Shown here: piece by piece, positions 1 through 7,186 of the stretch
How positions within the stretch are numbered: the first letter of the stretch is position 1
How the letters are laid out: every line of letters begins with the position of its first letter
From: an uncultured Clostridia bacterium
GTDB taxonomy: Bacteria > Bacillota > Clostridia > Christensenellales > UBA1242
Length of the DNA: 9,351 nt
Direction of reading: 5' to 3'
Assembly (NCBI GenBank): GCA_937891595.1
Contig: CALATF010000075.1
Coordinates: 1 to 9,351 of the forward strand
Program-made: the position numbers and the translations under genes
The notes under the pieces: generated by a model
Seen by the model: the letters and a program-made list of their open reading frames with translations, nothing else
What the model was told of the DNA's origin: nothing
Database searches by the model: none

Positions 1-389
1 TTATTTTTGCTGCTTCTATTACTCCTGCTAGCGTACAATGTGCAAGAAAAGCTTTAGAAATTTTAAAAAGAGAACCAGAAAGGGTTGCTAATCTTAAAGA
101 AATTTCTGATTATGCTAGAGAACAACTTAGAAAAAAGAAAGTTGATATTAGAGATTCATTCGCTCCTATTATTCCTCTTAATACATATGACAATGAAACT
201 ACTTTCCTAGTTTGCAAAAGATTATTTGATAAAGGTGTATATGTTAACTCTGTTGTTTCCCCTGCTGTTCCTGTGGGTGAAGCTATTATAAGAACTAGTT
301 ATATGGCAACACTTACTAAAGAGCAAATTGATAGAGCAACAGATATTATTGCAGAAGTAATGGATGAATTTAACTTATTAAAAAAATAA
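1..389 (+). CDS. C-terminal part of an alpha-oxoamine synthase family PLP enzyme (KBL/AONS-like), 5' end outside window
   Basis: The frame is open from the window edge (first full codon at position 3) to TAA at 387-389 and encodes 128 residues. It begins with FAASITPAS, the counterpart of the FSASLPP-type segment that follows the PLP lysine region in alpha-oxoamine synthases, and continues into ALEILKREPERV. Near the end, IIRTSYMATLTKEQID contains the arginine expected to bind the substrate carboxylate. The family joins an amino acid to an acyl-CoA with decarboxylation or cleavage, for example glycine C-acetyltransferase (kbl), 8-amino-7-oxononanoate synthase (bioF) or serine palmitoyltransferase. 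The catalytic lysine lies upstream of the window, so the member cannot be told. No threonine dehydrogenase or biotin genes are visible. The family call is fairly secure and the exact substrate is not. Confidence 0.8.
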   Translation, partial: IFAASITPASVQCARKALEILKREPERVANLKEISDYAREQLRKKKVDIRDSFAPIIPLNTYDNETTFLVCKRLFDKGVYVNSVVSPAVPVGEAIIRTSYMATLTKEQIDRATDIIAEVMDEFNLLKK

Positions 390-392
390 TTT

Positions 393-424
393 AAAAAACT
401 GCTTAAAATAATAAGCAGTTTTTT
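393..424 (+). terminator. Rho-independent terminator after the oxoamine synthase gene (bidirectional)
   Basis: A 13-bp perfect stem (393-405 with 412-424; core ACTGCTTA/TAAGCAGT) closes a 6-nt loop and begins 4 bp after the stop codon. The downstream arm ends in a run of six T. The upstream arm starts with six A, so it could also stop leftward transcription. Confidence 0.9.
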
Positions 425-456
425 ATTGCAATAAAACATTTATATATTTTTTGTAT

Positions 457-488
457 AAAAAAGATGTGCAAGTGTGCACATCTTTTTT
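457..488 (-). terminator. Rho-independent terminator of hpf (bidirectional)
   Basis: A 14-bp perfect stem (457-470 with 475-488; core GATGTGCA/TGCACATC) with a 4-nt loop lies just past the hpf stop codon. Read leftward, the hairpin ends in six T. Read rightward it also ends in a T run, so it backs up the preceding terminator. Confidence 0.9.
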
Positions 489-493
489 TTATT

Positions 494-1021
494 TTAATAT
501 AAAACTTCAATAAGTCCTAAGTTGTTATCCATTCTTTTATACATTACATTAACTTTACCTGTTTCTCTATTCAAGAAAATATAAAAGTTATTATCAATTG
601 TATCTAAGAACACTTTTGCATCTTCAACTGAAATAGGTTCAAGTTCAAATGTTTTCTTTTTAACTACATCAGCTTTTTGAATAACTGGCTCTTCATCAAA
701 GAATAAATAATCTTTATTTAAAGAGTCTTTCTTTAAACGAGTAAAGAATTTATCACCATATTTAACAATTTGTCTTTCAACTTTAGGCAAAGCTAAGTCT
801 ATATTTTCATACATATTATCACTAGAAACTTCTGCTCTATAAAACAAGCCTTTGCTTCTTACTGTAAGTTCTAGTTTATTAATTTTTCCTTCTGTTCTGC
901 AATTTACTTTTGCAACTGCATCATCATTGAAATATTTATCCAGTTTTCCCACCTTTTTTTCAATAATGTCTTTCAATTTTTCAGAAACATTATAATTTTT
1001 TGAAGTAATTTCGATTTTCAT
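494..1021 (-). CDS. hpf: Long-form ribosome hibernation promoting factor HPF
   Basis: HPF binds the 30S decoding region and dimerises 70S ribosomes into inactive 100S particles under stress or in stationary phase. The 175-aa product is about the usual length of long-form HPF. Residues 1-100 form the S30AE/YfiA-type domain, starting MKIEITSKNYNVSEKLKD. A charged linker covers about 100-122. The C-terminal dimerisation domain covers about 122-173 and shows the family signature ETGKVNVMYKR followed by NNLGLIE. The ATG is supported by AAAAGGAG at 1028-1035, seven bases upstream. The gene lies 86 bp downstream of clpC on the same strand with no visible terminator between them, and it also has a candidate promoter with a CtsR-like site. 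Both suggest stress-linked expression. The product call is firm; CtsR control is inference. Confidence 0.95.
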   Translation of the reverse strand: MKIEITSKNYNVSEKLKDIIEKKVGKLDKYFNDDAVAKVNCRTEGKINKLELTVRSKGLFYRAEVSSDNMYENIDLALPKVERQIVKYGDKFFTRLKKDSLNKDYLFFDEEPVIQKADVVKKKTFELEPISVEDAKVFLDTIDNNFYIFLNRETGKVNVMYKRMDNNLGLIEVLY

Positions 1022-1033
1022 AAATATCTCCTT

Positions 1034-1050
1034 TTAAACCACCTTTGACC
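1034..1050 (-). promoter_or_regulatory. Degenerate CtsR-like box upstream of hpf
   Basis: On the minus strand this reads GGTCAAA-GGT-GGTTTAA. The first heptad is a perfect CtsR half-site, the 3-nt spacer is correct but does not match the NAN consensus, and the second heptad has two mismatches. It begins 8 bases past the -10 hexamer of the hpf promoter candidate, the same relative arrangement as the perfect box of ctsR. It may be a weak operator or a chance match. Confidence 0.4.
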
Positions 1051-1057
1051 CACTTAT

Positions 1058-1086
1058 ATTTTAACAAATTATTAAAAGTTAGACAA
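1058..1086 (-). promoter_or_regulatory. Candidate sigma-A promoter of hpf
   Basis: Minus-strand TTGTCT (1081-1086), a 17-bp spacer and TAAAAT (1058-1063) give a -35 with 4/6 and a -10 with 5/6 consensus matches. The region is A+T-rich, so chance matches are easy, but the spacing is ideal and the CtsR-like box falls at the expected transcription start. Confidence 0.5.
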
Positions 1087-1107
1087 ATAAATTACTGTAT
1101 TTTAGCA

Positions 1108-3570
1108 TTAATTTTGACTAGAAAAATTTAAGCCATTAGAATCTACATTTACAATAATATTTTGGCCTTGAATTTCACCTGACAAAAGCGCATCTGTTAA
1201 CTTATCTTCAATTTCTTGTTGAATAAGCCTTTTTAAAGGTCTTGCACCATATTCAGTAGAAGTTCCTTTTTCAACAACATATCTAAGTGCACTTTCTGTA
1301 AACTTAAGGCTAATATCTTTTTCGCGTAACCTTTTGTTAAGGTTATTAAGCATAATTTTAGCTATACCTGTTAAGTGTTCTTGAGTTAAGCTATGGAAAA
1401 CAGTTATAACGTCTATCCTGTTTAAAAACTCTGGTTTAAATTTACGTCTAACGCTAGACATAATAGTTTCTTTCATTTGTTCATAATCAGGGTTTTCTTT
1501 ATTAAAACCTGTGTTATTAAAACCTAGTTGACTAGTGTGAGCATTAATTTCACTAACACCACAGTTACTTGTCATAATTATAATAGTGTTTTTAAAATTA
1601 ACTGTTCTACCATGACTATCTGTTAATCTTCCATCATCAAGTACTTGAAGTAAAATGTTAAATACATCAGGGTGAGCTTTTTCAATTTCATCAAATAAAA
1701 CAACTGAATATGGCTTTCTTCTTACCTGTTCTGTTAATTGACCCCCGTCATCATGACCAACATAACCTGGAGGAGCACCTATAAGTTTTGACACAGAATA
1801 GCTTTCCATATACTCACTCATATCAACTCTTATTATATTATTTTCACTATCAAACATTGCTTCTGCTAAAGCTTTACAAAGTTCTGTTTTGCCCACACCT
1901 GTTTGACCTAAGAATAAGAAAGAACCTATAGGTCTTTTGCTATCTTGTAGCCCTACTCTTGACCTACGAATAGCTTTACACACAGCGTTTACAGCTTCAT
2001 CTTGACCAACCACACGTTTGTGCAATACTTCTTCTAATTTAATAAGCTTTTCTTTTTCACCTTCAGTTATTTTAGCTACCGGGATTCCTGTCCACCTTGA
2101 AATAACTTCGGCAATATCTTTTTCGCTAATCATAGGTTCACTTTTTGGTTTAGCTAAGTTATATTTATCTTGCTCTACTTTAATTTCAGAATACATAGTA
2201 TTTAAATCATTTGCTAGCTTTGCTGACTTTTCATAATTATGTTGAACAAGTGCTTCTTGATAGTTTCTATGAATTTCTTTAAATTTATCTTGCATATCTT
2301 GCAAATGTTTTGGTTGAATAGTACCGCTTACTCTTGCCCTTGAACTTGCTTCATCTATTAAATCTATGGCTTTATCAGGCAAGCTTCTATCCATAATATA
2401 TCTATCTGAAAGTTTAGCAGCAGCAACTATAGCCTCATCTGTAATTTGAATTTTATGGAAAGCTTCATAGCTATCTTTAAGTCCACGCAAAATTAAAATA
2501 GTTTCGTCAACACTTGGTGGATTTACCATAATAGGCTGAAATCTTCTTTCTAAAGCTTTATCTTTTTCAATAAACTTTCTATATTCGTCTGTTGTGGTTG
2601 CACCTATTGTTTGCAATTCTCCTCTTGCCAAATAAGGTTTAAGCATGTCTGAAGGATTTATATCTCCCTTTTCACTACCTGCCATAGCAAGAGTATGAAT
2701 TTCGTCAATGAATACAATAATATTTTTATCTTTAGTAATTATTTCAATAGCATCTTTAAGTCTTTGTTCTAATTCTCCTCTAAATTTTGTACCAGCCATT
2801 AAAGAGCCCATATCCAAAGAATAAATTATTTTGTTATTAAGTATTGTTGGAACTCTACCTTTAACTATAGCTTGAGCAAGGCCTTCAACAACAGCGGTTT
2901 TACCTACACCAGCTTCGCCTATTAAAATAGGATTGTTTTTTGTTTTTCTACATAAAATCTCAATAAGTCTTTCTATTTCTTTATCTCTACCTATAATCGG
3001 GTCCATTTTACCTTGTCTTGCTTTTAAGGTTACATCATATCCAAATTCCAAAAGCCCTTCAGGTAATGTACTTTTTTCACCATTATTATCTTCAACAGTT
3101 TTGTAACTTTTGTTGTTTTCATCTATGTTAGCATTTTTTAATTCGTCATGAATTCTTTCCCTTAAATTCATAGTATCAATATTAAAATAACCATTAAGAA
3201 GCTTTGTTGCGTAACAATCTTCATTACATAAAATAGCCATTAAAAAATGCTCGGCACTTAAAAAGTTATGATTTAATTTATAAGCAATATTAGAAGCTGT
3301 TACTAATATATTTTTGCTTCTTGGTGTTAATTCTAATTTATCGTTACCCAAAGCTTTGTTATAACCTGCTTGCCCCATTTTTTCTACTAATTTCTCTTTT
3401 GTAACGTTTTCGTCTTTAAGCATTCTACAAGCTAAAGAAGAAGATACCGACAAAATACCATAAAGTAAATGTTCGCTATCTATTTGATTTCCTTTCATTT
3501 TTTTTGTTATTTCACCAGCAAAATTTAGCACACGTTGTGCACTATCTGAAAATTTAATAAAATTATTCAT
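1108..3570 (-). CDS. clpC: ClpC-type Hsp100 AAA+ unfoldase, ATPase subunit of ClpCP
   Basis: ClpC unfolds proteins and feeds them to ClpP in the cytoplasm. The 820-aa protein is of normal length. The N-domain (1-145) has two Clp repeats, with SEH at 32-34 and AEH at 106-108. AAA1 has Walker A GEAGVGKT (218-225), Walker B IVFIDE (285-290) and ERRF (341-344); its pore loop is KFRG rather than the common KYRG. A UVR-like coiled M-domain (about 422-462) marks ClpC rather than ClpB or ClpE. AAA2 has Walker A GQTGVGKT (555-562), Walker B VVLFDE (623-628) and pore loop GYVG. LGF at 682-684 is the expected ClpP-docking tripeptide. The ATG overlaps the end of ctsR by 8 bp and its ribosome binding site, AAGGGGGAAG, lies inside ctsR, implying translational coupling. 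Expression should follow CtsR. No terminator is seen before hpf. Confidence 0.97.
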   Translation of the reverse strand: MNNFIKFSDSAQRVLNFAGEITKKMKGNQIDSEHLLYGILSVSSSLACRMLKDENVTKEKLVEKMGQAGYNKALGNDKLELTPRSKNILVTASNIAYKLNHNFLSAEHFLMAILCNEDCYATKLLNGYFNIDTMNLRERIHDELKNANIDENNKSYKTVEDNNGEKSTLPEGLLEFGYDVTLKARQGKMDPIIGRDKEIERLIEILCRKTKNNPILIGEAGVGKTAVVEGLAQAIVKGRVPTILNNKIIYSLDMGSLMAGTKFRGELEQRLKDAIEIITKDKNIIVFIDEIHTLAMAGSEKGDINPSDMLKPYLARGELQTIGATTTDEYRKFIEKDKALERRFQPIMVNPPSVDETILILRGLKDSYEAFHKIQITDEAIVAAAKLSDRYIMDRSLPDKAIDLIDEASSRARVSGTIQPKHLQDMQDKFKEIHRNYQEALVQHNYEKSAKLANDLNTMYSEIKVEQDKYNLAKPKSEPMISEKDIAEVISRWTGIPVAKITEGEKEKLIKLEEVLHKRVVGQDEAVNAVCKAIRRSRVGLQDSKRPIGSFLFLGQTGVGKTELCKALAEAMFDSENNIIRVDMSEYMESYSVSKLIGAPPGYVGHDDGGQLTEQVRRKPYSVVLFDEIEKAHPDVFNILLQVLDDGRLTDSHGRTVNFKNTIIIMTSNCGVSEINAHTSQLGFNNTGFNKENPDYEQMKETIMSSVRRKFKPEFLNRIDVITVFHSLTQEHLTGIAKIMLNNLNKRLREKDISLKFTESALRYVVEKGTSTEYGARPLKRLIQQEIEDKLTDALLSGEIQGQNIIVNVDSNGLNFSSQN

Positions 3571-4030
3571 TGTCTTCCCCCTTTAAAACATTAATTAAAA
3601 AACTTTTTAGAATATTTGCTCGCAACATACCTTCTATTTTTATAGGATTGCAAAGCGCTTTTTCTGTTAAAGCATAACTTATTATTTTTGCTTCCTTTGG
3701 TTTTACAATTTCTTTTTGAACTAAATCTTCTAAAATATACATCGCATCTTTATAAGATATTTCCTTGTTTAAAACTTCGTCTATTATTTTATATACATAA
3801 TTATTATCAAATTTTTTAAGTTTTACTATTTTAATAAAACCACCGCCACCCCTTTGGCTTTGAATAATATATCCCCTGTTTAAATTAAATCGTGTATTAA
3901 GCACATAATTAATTTGACTAGGAGCACAGTTAAAAAAGTCTGCAAGTTCATTCCTTGATAAATTTATGTCTTCAGAATTACCCATGGTGGATAAAATAAA
4001 ATTTTCAATAATATCACTTACATTAGGCAT
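3563..4030 (-). CDS. ctsR: CtsR, transcriptional repressor of class III heat-shock genes
   Basis: CtsR represses clp genes by binding tandem heptads and is released by heat. The 155-aa protein matches the family along its length: SDIIENF at the N-terminus, a winged helix (about 24-70) with PSQINYVLNTRF, and the wing RGGGG at 60-64. In Bacillus the glycines of this wing sense temperature, and the preceding arginine contacts DNA and is a McsB target. The C-terminal helices end with a LRANILKSFL segment, like the dimerisation domain of other CtsR proteins. The ATG at 4028-4030 follows GAAAGGGGG, and the operator lies just upstream, so autoregulation is expected. The gene is first of a ctsR-clpC transcript. 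mcsA and mcsB, present between these genes in Bacillus, are absent. Confidence 0.96.
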   Translation of the reverse strand: MPNVSDIIENFILSTMGNSEDINLSRNELADFFNCAPSQINYVLNTRFNLNRGYIIQSQRGGGGFIKIVKLKKFDNNYVYKIIDEVLNKEISYKDAMYILEDLVQKEIVKPKEAKIISYALTEKALCNPIKIEGMLRANILKSFLINVLKGEDNE

Positions 4031-4051
4031 ATTAACCCCCTTTCAACAAAG

Positions 4052-4068
4052 TTTGACTTTCTTTGACC
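4052..4068 (-). promoter_or_regulatory. CtsR operator (perfect tandem heptad)
   Basis: The minus strand reads GGTCAAA-GAA-AGTCAAA, an exact match to the established CtsR consensus RGTCAAA-NAN-RGTCAAA. It starts 5 bases downstream of the -10 hexamer, so it covers the transcription start, and it ends 21 bases before the ctsR ATG. Bound CtsR would block ctsR-clpC initiation. Confidence 0.95.
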
Positions 4069-4073
4069 TTTAA

Positions 4074-4102
4074 ATATTAGCTCTTTTATTTATTTTTGTC
4101 AA
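4074..4102 (-). promoter_or_regulatory. Sigma-A promoter of ctsR-clpC
   Basis: A perfect -35 TTGACA (4097-4102 on the minus strand), a 17-bp spacer and -10 TAATAT (4074-4079) stand immediately upstream of the CtsR operator. Confidence 0.85.
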
Positions 4103-4166
4103 TTATTTTTATTTATTGTTTTTTAATTATTTTTTTGATTTTTTAAAATTACAAAAAATAACAATA

Positions 4167-4178
4167 AAACATATGTTC
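4167..4178. promoter_or_regulatory. LexA (SOS) box-like palindrome upstream of dinB
   Basis: AAACATATGTTC matches the Gram-positive LexA consensus GAAC-N4-GTTC at all but the first base. It lies 8 bp upstream of the dinB -35. A LexA site is expected at a Pol IV gene but no lexA gene is visible here. The palindrome is A+T-rich, so chance is possible. Confidence 0.55.
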
Positions 4179-4186
4179 TAAAATTG

Positions 4187-4215
4187 TTGAAAAAATAATA
4201 AAAAATTGATATAAT
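4187..4215 (+). promoter_or_regulatory. Promoter of dinB with extended -10
   Basis: TTGAAA (4187-4192), a 17-bp spacer and a perfect TATAAT (4210-4215) preceded by TGA, which forms the TGn extended -10. It diverges from the ctsR promoter. Confidence 0.8.
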
Positions 4216-4271
4216 ACAACAGTAAAATTTGTTAAAAAATAAATTAAATAATTTGGAGATTAACTTATATA

Positions 4272-5516
4272 ATGGAACGAGCTATTTTGCATTGTGACCT
4301 TAATAATTTTTATGCTTCAGTAGAATGCATTAAAAATAAAGAATATCAAAACATGCCTCTTGCTGTTACAGGGAACCCTAAAAAAAGAACTGGAATAATA
4401 TTAGCAAAAAATGCGATTGCTAAAAAAATGGGAGTTAAAACTGGTGACGTAATTTGGAAAGCAAAACAAGTATGCCCTAACCTAGTTTGTGTATCTCCTG
4501 ATTTTGAAACATACGCAAAATATTCTGATTTAGTAAAAAAAGTATATTTAAAATATACTGACTTTGTTGAGCCTTTTGGTATTGATGAATGTTGGCTAGA
4601 TGTTACAAAAAGTCAAAAGTTATTTGGCAGTCCGCTACAAATAGCCGAAAAGATTAAAGAAGACGTTAAAAAAGAAACGGGTTTAACAATTTCAATAGGT
4701 ATTTCCTTTAGTAAGATGTTTGCAAAATTAGGAAGCAAATTAGCAAGTAACGACCAAATAAACATAGTTACAAAAAACGATTATCAGGAAAAAGTTTGGC
4801 ACTTACCTGTTGAAAAATTAATATTCATAGGCAAAAGAAGACTAATAGCCTTAAAAAAAATGAATATTAACACTATTAAAGATTTAGCTTTTGCTAACAA
4901 AAAAGTTATGAACGCCAAGTTTGGTATAAATGGGAGCTACTTGGTTGACATCGCAAATGGTAACGAGCCTGACGAAGTTGCAAACAACAATAACTTACGA
5001 ACAATAAAAAGCATAGGCAACGGCACAACTTCTATTATTGACATTAACAACTTTGAACAGGCTAAACAAATTATATTTTATTTGTGTGATCAAATTGCAA
5101 AAAGACTTAGAGAAAAGGGGTTTAAAACCATGTGCGTTCATTTAACTATAAAAGATAATACATTGTATTCTATAGGGCACTCAAAAAGTTTTAAACAAGC
5201 AACAAATAATTCTAAAGAATTAGCCAAACATGCAATCGAATTATTTTACAAAACATGGAATTTTTCACAACATGCTTCACTTATTCGAGCTATAAGGATT
5301 TCTACTTCTAGCCTAATTAATGATAAAGAGTGTTTTCAAGCTGATTTATTTGAAAACACTTCATTAAAAGAAAAACAAACTAAAGCAGATAGCACAATAG
5401 ATAAAATTAAAAACAAATACGGCGATAGTAAAATTAAAAGAGCTTTACTTCTTAAAGCTAACCACATAAATAGTGAAATTAGCGACGATTTTTTCGAAGA
5501 AGATTTTTTAAATTAA
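4272..5516 (+). CDS. dinB: Y-family translesion DNA polymerase IV
   Basis: Pol IV copies past damaged template bases with low fidelity. The 414-aa protein starts ILHCDLNNFYASVE, holding catalytic Asp9 and the aromatic steric gate at Tyr14, which excludes ribonucleotides. The acidic pair Asp105-Glu106 lies in VEPFGIDECWLDVT. GLTISIGISFSKMFAKLGS (137-155) belongs to the palm. The helix-hairpin-helix thumb follows at about 180-230 and the little-finger domain at about 245-350. QADLF at 356-360 fits the beta-clamp binding motif, implying sliding-clamp recruitment. The second Asp of the E. coli DMD segment is Asn11 here, as in clostridial relatives. GGAG (4255-4258) sits 13 bases before the ATG, which is rather far, but the N-terminus matches the family. 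The gene has its own promoter and a LexA-like box, so SOS induction is plausible. Confidence 0.95.
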   Translation: MERAILHCDLNNFYASVECIKNKEYQNMPLAVTGNPKKRTGIILAKNAIAKKMGVKTGDVIWKAKQVCPNLVCVSPDFETYAKYSDLVKKVYLKYTDFVEPFGIDECWLDVTKSQKLFGSPLQIAEKIKEDVKKETGLTISIGISFSKMFAKLGSKLASNDQINIVTKNDYQEKVWHLPVEKLIFIGKRRLIALKKMNINTIKDLAFANKKVMNAKFGINGSYLVDIANGNEPDEVANNNNLRTIKSIGNGTTSIIDINNFEQAKQIIFYLCDQIAKRLREKGFKTMCVHLTIKDNTLYSIGHSKSFKQATNNSKELAKHAIELFYKTWNFSQHASLIRAIRISTSSLINDKECFQADLFENTSLKEKQTKADSTIDKIKNKYGDSKIKRALLLKANHINSEISDDFFEEDFLN

Positions 5517-5545
5517 AAAAGGTTGCTTATTTAACAACCTTTTTT
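5515..5545 (+). terminator. Bidirectional terminator between dinB and the convergent 192-aa gene
   Basis: An 11-bp stem (5515-5525 with 5535-5545; core GGTTG/CAACC) with a 9-nt loop, flanked by six A on the left and six T on the right. It overlaps the last bases of the dinB stop codon and can serve the leftward gene ending at 5595 as well. Confidence 0.88.
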
Positions 5546-5594
5546 AATAACAATATAAAGTTTATTTATAATTATAATAAATTTATTTTATTCT

Positions 5595-6173
5595 TTAATC
5601 ACATATTAACGCATTTTGTTTTAATTCATTTATAGATTGTCTACAAAATTCAACGGCATTACTAACAATCTTTCTATCATCTAAATCATCTAGATTAAAT
5701 AATTTACTAGTTAACTTTTTAGGATTTAATAAAGCTTTTATATCTTCAACCTGAGTAACAATAAAATTATAAAATTTATAAATAGTATATAAATTAGCAG
5801 TTTTCGAGTACTTTAATTCAAATGATTGATTATTTTTGCTTTGTTTAACTTCACATTCGCAACCAACCAAATCCTTAAATCTTTCTTTAGCAAGAATAAG
5901 TTTATCATTCAAATCAATATTTAACACATTATTAACTTCATTTATAAGTTCATTATAAGTATTTGCTTGCGAGTTCTTTAAAATTGGTGTTTTGTTTACG
6001 TCATCATAAAAAGGATAATATACGTTCCATGCCGGATTATAATAATAAGCAACTAAATAATAACAATTTTCTTTTTTTAAACAAATAAAAAAGATAATTG
6101 CCATATCATAACGTTTTGGCTTGTTTTTAACTTGTTTATCTAAGATATCAGTAGTTATTTGAATAGGATCCAA
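5595..6173 (-). CDS. Unrecognised 192-aa protein, possibly a degenerate NUDIX-like fold; TTG start
   Basis: I do not recognise this protein. It is soluble, has no signal peptide, and is rich in Lys, Asn and Tyr. Residues 24-60 (DMAIIFFICLKKENCYYLVA, then PAWNVYYPFYDD) resemble the first strands of a NUDIX domain. NELINEVNNVL at 74-84 lies where the NUDIX-box helix would be but lacks the REUXEE residues, so hydrolase activity is unlikely if the fold is right. A tail such as FNLDDLDDRKIVSNAV (159-174) also recalls the end of NUDIX proteins. The start is TTG at 6171-6173, supported by AAAGGA eight bases upstream; the first internal ATG (residue 24) has no ribosome binding site. It lies 85 bp after pnuC with no terminator, so co-transcription is likely. 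A regulator related to NrtR is a speculative alternative, but I see no winged helix. The gene is likely real. Confidence 0.75.
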   Translation of the reverse strand: MDPIQITTDILDKQVKNKPKRYDMAIIFFICLKKENCYYLVAYYYNPAWNVYYPFYDDVNKTPILKNSQANTYNELINEVNNVLNIDLNDKLILAKERFKDLVGCECEVKQSKNNQSFELKYSKTANLYTIYKFYNFIVTQVEDIKALLNPKKLTSKLFNLDDLDDRKIVSNAVEFCRQSINELKQNALICD

Positions 6174-6229
6174 ATCTTCTTTCCTTTTTTTGTTTTATAC
6201 GTCTTGTTTTAAAATATTATTTTATGCCA

Positions 6230-6258
6230 TTAATAAAATTAAATATGTTTTATTTCAA
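6230..6258 (-). promoter_or_regulatory. Weak candidate promoter for the 192-aa gene
   Basis: TTGAAA (6253-6258, minus strand), a 17-bp spacer and TATTAA (6230-6235, 4/6 matches), directly after the pnuC stop codon. In such A+T-rich DNA this may be chance, and readthrough from pnuC is equally plausible. Confidence 0.3.
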
Positions 6259-7038
6259 TTATTCTTTAACTTTATTTTCAGATAATACTTTTTCTTGTTT
6301 TTGTTTATTTGTATAAATTAACCATTTTATAAAGCCATAAACAGTATTCACCATCATAGCGCCAACAGTAATAAGCATAATATAACTACCACTCATAATA
6401 TATAACGCAGCATCTAATATTAATGTTATCATCCAAGCAATCCATTGTTCGTTAAATCTAAGTAAAATTAAAATACCATTTGCCATGCCTACAGCACTCG
6501 TAAAAGCATCTAAATAAGTATCTTCTGCACCTGGAATTAAAGTTAAGATATATCCAACCCCAAATCCAAAAGCAAATATTGCCAAGACGGCAAGAATATC
6601 TTGTTTCCATGTTAATCTTTTTACTTCTGTTAAAACATCTTCTTTTTTATCTGGATGTTTGTGCCATGCAATAAAGCTAACAATATCAATAGGAATCCAG
6701 AAAATAATAGAAATTAATGCAACGCTATAATATCCAAGTGAAAAATATAAAATAGATTCTGTAATTTCAATAAATAATATTGAAACTATAAAATTCCATT
6801 TGCTTTGTTTTGAAATTAAAAGTTCGCAAATAGGATTTGCCAAAACAGCAATAATTGAACAAACTACAACAAAAGTGTTGCTTGTATCTTCAAGCATTTC
6901 TTCTGGTAGAAATATTGCAAATAAAGCTACTAAAACAAAAACAGATGCTAAATATGTAATTTGATATGGCGTAAAAGATTTTAAAAATTTAATAAATTTA
7001 TTTTGTTTTTTTTCATTTTTTGTAATTTCGTTTTCCAT
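6259..7038 (-). CDS. pnuC: PnuC-family nicotinamide riboside / vitamin B3 precursor transporter
   Basis: PnuC proteins are facilitative inner-membrane carriers of nicotinamide riboside for NAD synthesis. The 259-aa protein has a short charged cytoplasmic N-terminus, seven to eight hydrophobic segments (roughly 25-44, 55-75, 82-100, 104-125, 148-168, 178-195, 198-215, 219-242) and a charged tail. Family features include GYYSVALISIIFWIPIDIVS followed by W125, and the C-terminal half NEQWIAWMITLILDAALY with later YGFIKW, matching the W-x-x-W helix of PnuC. Substrate specificity within the family (riboside, thiamine or riboflavin analogues) cannot be read reliably. AGGA lies about 9 bases upstream of the ATG. 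A 177-nt leader with hairpins precedes it, and the 192-aa gene follows. No NadR/NRK kinase gene is in the window. Confidence 0.85.
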   Translation of the reverse strand: MENEITKNEKKQNKFIKFLKSFTPYQITYLASVFVLVALFAIFLPEEMLEDTSNTFVVVCSIIAVLANPICELLISKQSKWNFIVSILFIEITESILYFSLGYYSVALISIIFWIPIDIVSFIAWHKHPDKKEDVLTEVKRLTWKQDILAVLAIFAFGFGVGYILTLIPGAEDTYLDAFTSAVGMANGILILLRFNEQWIAWMITLILDAALYIMSGSYIMLITVGAMMVNTVYGFIKWLIYTNKQKQEKVLSENKVKE

Positions 7039-7096
7039 TTGTTTTTTCCTTTTATTTATTAATAGTTTATTTTTATTTAATAAAAGAAAAACATGG

Positions 7097-7160
7097 TGGT
7101 TCTTTGTTTGAGAACTCTTTATAAAATGTTTTAGCCAAAAAATTAGTTAATTTTGAACCA
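7097..7160 (-). promoter_or_regulatory. Candidate structured leader of pnuC with mutually exclusive pairings
   Basis: On the minus strand TGGTTC (7155-7160) can pair with GAACCA (7097-7102), while GTTCT (7111-7115) can pair with AGAAC (7099-7103) across a 7-nt loop. Both structures need the same GAAC, as in a switch. No known riboswitch class is recognised with confidence, and the stems are short. No convincing promoter was found in 7039-7215. Confidence 0.25.
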
Positions 7161-7186
7161 ATATATATTTTCATTTTCATTTATTG

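Noticed and set aside
2018..2236. 72-codon open frame on the plus strand
   Set aside because: It lies wholly inside clpC on the opposite strand, has low-complexity composition and no ribosome binding site; it is a shadow of a conserved gene.
7076..7095. Very short frame MFFFY starting at an ATG in the pnuC leader
   Set aside because: Five codons with no good Shine-Dalgarno sequence; nothing supports translation.
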